From: Planctomycetes bacterium UBA7888
GTDB taxonomy: Bacteria > Planctomycetota > UBA1135
Assembly (NCBI GenBank): GCA_002500505.1
Contig: DLRM01000047.1
Coordinates: 1 to 8,999, forward strand
Length of the DNA: 8,999 nucleotides
Direction: 5' to 3'
The stretch's first letter is position 1. Each line of letters opens with the position of its first letter. The notes below the pieces were generated by a model that was not told where the DNA came from, did no database searches, and worked only from the letters and a program-made list of their open reading frames with translations. Positions 6,297 through 8,999 of this stretch are shown here, piece by piece. Both the position numbers and the translations under genes were made by a program.

Positions 6297-7136
6297 TTAT
6301 ACGCTTTCAGATTTTTGCGATGTTCGGTTGCGAAAGACTTTGATGATGCCAGCAATGCTCGGGAAGAGAATAAAAGAAATTGCTAGGAGAAAGAGGGCTA
6401 GCTCAGGCTCAACAAATAGAAGGCTCAACAAAATGACAACTTCTGCGGTTCGCTGAAATGGATGACGCGCTCGAGTGAGCCAGGCAACAAAGTGTGGAAA
6501 GGGCAAATTGGAAACCATCAACACGGCAAGCAACACCAAGAGAAATGGAAGCATGCGGAGGGTGGATTCCCTGAAAAAGTGAATGAATCCTTCAGAGACA
6601 GGGAAAATGAAATCCGGGTCGGCGATGCCGAAATAGAAGAGCACAAGCCCAATCGGAAGAGCGGCGGCAGCCGGCGACGGAAGACCTAAGAAGTGAGTGT
6701 GGTCTTGAGTTTCATCGCGGTCCACTCGAAGCACATTGAACCTTGCCAAACGAAGAGCAGCGCAACTGGAATAGAGAATCGGGCCGGCAACCATGAGCCT
6801 AGGGTGAGGCATGATTTCCATTACAGGCCCTTCAAGCTGCACTAGGGTTCGCACCAAAAAAGCGGGTACCACCCCAAAGGTAACCAAGTCTGCCAAACTA
6901 TCCAGTTGAGCCCCAAGCTCTGAGGTTCCTTTGGTCATTCGGGCGAGTTTGCCATCAATGGCGTCAAAGAAAACGGCAAGCACCAATAGCCAGCCAGCAT
7001 GGCGGGTCAATTCGTAATCAGCGTTTTGCCCAGCTTCAAATAGCCACAATAGGGCCCCAACTCCACAAGCCAGATTGGCGAGAGTCATCAAACTCGGCAA
7101 AACAGCGACCGATCGAAGGCGAGGATGGGTTTCCAC
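6297..7136 (-). CDS. pssA: CDP-diacylglycerol-serine O-phosphatidyltransferase
   Basis: This integral membrane enzyme makes phosphatidylserine from CDP-diacylglycerol and serine, the route to phosphatidylethanolamine. The 279 residues contain an exact CDP-alcohol phosphatidyltransferase signature, D58-x2-D61-G-x2-A-R-x8-G75-x3-D79-x3-D83, whose Asp residues bind metal and the CDP moiety. PssA-type flavour comes from LPSLMTLANLACG (13-25), DSLADLVTFGVVPA (79-92), LRLARFN (128-134) and FLGLPSPAAA (149-158). About six to eight hydrophobic segments span the rest, and the C-terminus is basic. The start is GTG; an in-frame TAG lies four codons upstream, so it cannot be longer. A -10-like TAGAAT sits 6 nt before the GTG, implying a leaderless mRNA. 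It is the first gene of the operon. No phosphatidylserine decarboxylase gene is nearby; a related phosphatidyltransferase substrate is possible but less likely. Confidence 0.93.
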   Translation of the reverse strand: METHPRLRSVAVLPSLMTLANLACGVGALLWLFEAGQNADYELTRHAGWLLVLAVFFDAIDGKLARMTKGTSELGAQLDSLADLVTFGVVPAFLVRTLVQLEGPVMEIMPHPRLMVAGPILYSSCAALRLARFNVLRVDRDETQDHTHFLGLPSPAAAALPIGLVLFYFGIADPDFIFPVSEGFIHFFRESTLRMLPFLLVLLAVLMVSNLPFPHFVAWLTRARHPFQRTAEVVILLSLLFVEPELALFLLAISFILFPSIAGIIKVFRNRTSQKSESV

Positions 7137-7142
7137 CCCAGG

Positions 7143-7148
7143 ATTCTA
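7143..7148 (-). promoter_or_regulatory. Putative -10 box of the pssA operon
   Basis: On the minus strand TAGAAT ends 6 nt before the GTG start of pssA, so transcription would be expected to begin at or next to the first base of the start codon. The same hexamer serves as the inferred -10 of the tRNA promoter at 135-140. No convincing -35 box is seen: TTGTTC (7163-7168) would leave only a 14-bp spacer. The TAG of this hexamer is also the in-frame stop that bounds the pssA start. Confidence 0.5.
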
Positions 7149-7167
7149 GCGTGGAGGCCAGCGAACA

Positions 7168-7175
7168 ACCCGGGT
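7168..7175. promoter_or_regulatory. Palindrome ACCCGGGT between divergent promoters
   Basis: An 8-bp perfect palindrome lies close to the centre of the 61-bp divergent intergenic region, upstream of both inferred -10 boxes. This is where a shared operator could sit. It is short and such a sequence can arise by chance, so the regulatory role is only a possibility. Confidence 0.2.
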
Positions 7176-7185
7176 CCGGATACCG

Positions 7186-7191
7186 TATGAT
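7186..7191 (+). promoter_or_regulatory. Putative -10 box of the M28 peptidase gene
   Basis: TATGAT ends 6 nt before the ATG at 7198, the same spacing as the TAGAAT of the divergent pssA gene. The intervening bases (TTTTCC) hold no Shine-Dalgarno. Initiation about 7 nt after the hexamer would place the transcript 5' end at the start codon. The -35 region (about 7162-7169) has no good match to TTGACA. Confidence 0.5.
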
Positions 7192-7197
7192 TTTTCC

Positions 7198-8940
7198 ATG
7201 CTTGCCTCCCTCGCACTCCTTCTCTCCTTTCCCCAAGAAAGTACCGAACCCTGGCCCGTAACCGGTCTCCCTCGAGAGGACCTTGTTTGCGAAGCCATCT
7301 TGGCGGAAGCCGAAAAAGATAATCAGGTCATGGACCACTTGCGCGAACTGGTTGATGGGATTGGCCCAAGACTGACCTCTTCTTCCAATCTGAGCGAAGC
7401 CGTTTCCTGGGCGGAAGATCGTTTCCTCGATTTTGGAATTCCAAATGTTCGACGAGTCCAATGGGGTGAATTTCCCGTTGGTTTCGACCGCCGACTCATG
7501 CAAGGTCGAGTTGTCGAGCCCATCAAAATGCCTCTCATCTTGGCGACGCGCGCGTGGAGCCCAGGAACGGATGGGTCAGAACGTGGCCCCCTCCTACTTG
7601 GTCCTTCGAACGATGAAGAGCTCGAAGCTTCCCGCGGCTCCTTCCAAAATTCATGGGTTTTATTGACCGGAACAAAATCTCCACGATTTGATTCTGATGC
7701 CGACAATTTCCGCGCTCGACTCGGGAAATTCTTTGACGAAGAAGGAATCTACGGAACCGTTCGTATTGCCCGCAATGAACTCGTTCTCACGGGAGGACGA
7801 TACAAAATTGACTGGAATGATTTACCCACTCGAACCCAAGTCACAATTCCTAAAGAACAGGGACGAAAGCTTGCTCAGTTCTTGGAAGCAGGCGAAGCCG
7901 TAGAAGTTGAGTTTGACCTTGACTATCAGTTCACTGAAGGGCCTATCCCGCAATGGGATGTTCTAGCTGAAATCCCCGGCTCCGACAAAGCTGATGAATT
8001 AATCATCATGGGCGGCCACTTGGATTCTTGGGACGGTGCCACGGGGACAAATGACAATGGCACGGGAGTCGCCACGACAATGGAGGCCGCTAGGCTTTTG
8101 GCTGCGGCAATGCGCGAAACCGGCCAACAACCGCGCCGCACAATTCGCTTTATGCTTTGGACTGGAGAAGAACAAGGTCTTCTCGGATCCTTGGCCTATA
8201 TTCGACAGCACCCTGAAGAAATGGAAAGAATCTCCGCAGTCTTGGTTCACGACGGCGGCACCAACTATCTATCAGGCTTAAACGCAACGCCTCTACTTCT
8301 CCCTTTATTTGAAGAGATTCTTGAACCCATCGATCGAATGGTTTCTGCCTATGAGGGTGATGAGATTCGATTCCGAATCAAAGAAGTGGACACTCTGCCT
8401 TTAGGAATTGGCTCAGACCATGACTCTTACTTAAGAAGTGGCGTTCCTGGCTTCTTCTGGAATCAAGCAGGCGAATCCAACTACACCTACGTTCATCACA
8501 CCCAACATGACATTTACGACAACGCAGTTCCGCGTTACGAAGAGCATTCCGCAAAAGTCATTGCCATGAGCGCTTGGCGCCTTGCCAATATGGATCAAAT
8601 GCTCCCGCGAGAAGATATCTTAAATCGCAATCGAGAAAACAATCGCAGTAGCCGCAATCGGAAAATGTTGGGAGTTTTTCTCAGCGAGGACGACGGTCTC
8701 CTCATTGACCGACTTGTCAAAGATGGCTTATCTGAAAAGGCAGGCTTGAAGCCTGGTGACCGCTTTACGGAAATTGCCGGCCAAAAATTAAGCTCCCAGG
8801 GTGACCTGCGCCGCGCTTTGCGAGAAGATGAAGATATCAAGCAAATTGCAATCCTCCGAGATGGAAAAACCCTCAAGAGTACATTCAACTGGAAAGAGAA
8901 AACTGCAACCCCTCTTGAAGAAGAGATGGTTGCCGAATGA
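7198..8940 (+). CDS. Secreted M28-family zinc peptidase with PDZ domain
   Basis: This 580-residue protein is probably exported: residues 2-11 are hydrophobic, though no basic residue precedes them. The N-terminal part (about 25-130) resembles carboxypeptidase Q (DGIGPRLTSS, 53-62), and about 130-240 occupies the place of a PA-type insert. The catalytic M28 core has a di-zinc set: His274 and Asp276 (GGHLDSWDG), bridging Asp286 (TNDNGTG), Glu324/Glu325 (WTGEEQGLLGS), Asp352, and His434 (VHHTQHD). An Asn/Arg-rich linker (about 471-489) leads to a PDZ domain (about 490-565) with AGLKPGD and a central basic beta-strand region. Expected activity is aminopeptidase or dipeptidase cleavage of peptides outside the cytoplasm, with the PDZ binding a C-terminus or regulating access; exact specificity cannot be read from sequence. 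No in-frame ATG, GTG or TTG occurs between an upstream TAG (7147) and this ATG. The next gene starts at or just after its stop. Confidence 0.93.
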   Translation: MLASLALLLSFPQESTEPWPVTGLPREDLVCEAILAEAEKDNQVMDHLRELVDGIGPRLTSSSNLSEAVSWAEDRFLDFGIPNVRRVQWGEFPVGFDRRLMQGRVVEPIKMPLILATRAWSPGTDGSERGPLLLGPSNDEELEASRGSFQNSWVLLTGTKSPRFDSDADNFRARLGKFFDEEGIYGTVRIARNELVLTGGRYKIDWNDLPTRTQVTIPKEQGRKLAQFLEAGEAVEVEFDLDYQFTEGPIPQWDVLAEIPGSDKADELIIMGGHLDSWDGATGTNDNGTGVATTMEAARLLAAAMRETGQQPRRTIRFMLWTGEEQGLLGSLAYIRQHPEEMERISAVLVHDGGTNYLSGLNATPLLLPLFEEILEPIDRMVSAYEGDEIRFRIKEVDTLPLGIGSDHDSYLRSGVPGFFWNQAGESNYTYVHHTQHDIYDNAVPRYEEHSAKVIAMSAWRLANMDQMLPREDILNRNRENNRSSRNRKMLGVFLSEDDGLLIDRLVKDGLSEKAGLKPGDRFTEIAGQKLSSQGDLRRALREDEDIKQIAILRDGKTLKSTFNWKEKTATPLEEEMVAE

Positions 8941-8999
8941 CTCAAGACCAAGGGAAGGGGATGGGAAAACGTAAACAGAATTCATCCGTTCTCCTCCTT
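8937..8999 (+). CDS. N-terminus of a further gene, cut by the window edge
   Basis: An open frame begins at ATG 8937, overlapping the peptidase stop as ATGA, and runs to the window end without a stop (21 codons). An in-frame ATG at 8961 is preceded by a purine-rich AGGGAAGGGG (8951-8960), a better Shine-Dalgarno context, so the start may be 8961. From there the protein begins MGKRKQNSSVLLL: basic residues followed by the onset of a hydrophobic stretch. This would fit a signal peptide or first membrane helix, but too little is present to name a family. The overlap suggests co-transcription with the peptidase gene. Confidence 0.55.
   Translation, partial: MTQDQGKGMGKRKQNSSVLLL

Larger units (their letters stand above)
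159..7136 (-). other. Six-gene biosynthetic operon pssA-folK-panC-ispE-aroDEK-HEAT
   Basis: All six genes run in one direction with junctions of +2 nt, -37 nt, -4 nt, +3 nt and +9 nt, and there is no room for terminators between them. Most starts lack a Shine-Dalgarno but abut or overlap a stop codon, which favours translational coupling. One promoter candidate precedes pssA (7143-7148). No terminator is seen before the tRNA promoter at 135-162, so read-through into the tRNA and its terminator (12-39) is likely. Operon status is inferred from packing alone. Confidence 0.8.

Noticed and set aside
7168..7180. Stem-loop or riboswitch in the divergent intergenic region (CCCGGG and TCCGGA palindromes)
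   Set aside because: The two short palindromes are adjacent, not paired with distant arms. With start codons so close to the -10 boxes there is no leader RNA to hold a riboswitch.
7036..7503. 155-codon minus-strand frame covering the divergent promoter region
   Set aside because: It would cross both inferred promoters and overlap the start of the peptidase and pssA genes in a non-conserved frame; translation shows no motif.

Overview
The window carries a compact seven-gene bacterial chromosome segment with standard stop codons (TAA, TAG and TGA all used) and roughly balanced base composition. No mobile element, CRISPR array or phage gene is visible. The best guess for the host is a bacterium of the PVC superphylum, probably Planctomycetota. 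The reasons are a secreted HEAT-repeat protein with a W-WW signature, very short signal peptides, few Shine-Dalgarno sequences and an AroD-AroE fusion such as chlamydiae have. This is an inference from style and not from a marker gene.

Layout. Bases 12-162 (minus strand) hold an initiator tRNA-fMet with its own promoter and an intrinsic terminator. Bases 159-7136 (minus strand) hold six tightly packed genes that read, in transcription order, pssA, folK, panC, ispE, a fused aroD-aroE-aroK and a secreted HEAT/TPR-repeat protein. Junctions are 37-nt and 4-nt overlaps or gaps of 2, 3 and 9 nt, so this is very probably one operon. A 61-bp divergent intergenic region (7137-7197) separates it from a plus-strand gene (7198-8940) for a secreted M28-family metallopeptidase with a C-terminal PDZ domain. 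The first codons of a further plus-strand gene follow (from 8937 or 8961) and are cut by the window edge. There is no gene-free stretch over 300 bases.

How the genes fit together. The minus-strand operon joins committed steps of phospholipid (PssA), folate (FolK), pantothenate/CoA (PanC), isoprenoid (IspE) and aromatic/chorismate (AroD-E-K) synthesis. It looks like a housekeeping biosynthesis operon and not a single pathway. The HEAT protein at its end has no evident metabolic role.

The most notable observations are: (i) a single 660-residue protein for three consecutive shikimate-pathway steps, with domains in pathway order; (ii) -10 hexamers placed only 6 nt upstream of both divergent start codons, suggesting leaderless mRNAs; (iii) two exported proteins whose signal peptides lack any basic residue before the hydrophobic core although their starts cannot be moved upstream; (iv) the tRNA promoter overlapping the stop codon of the operon's last gene, with no terminator in between. 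I did not find evidence for a wholly new biological system here.
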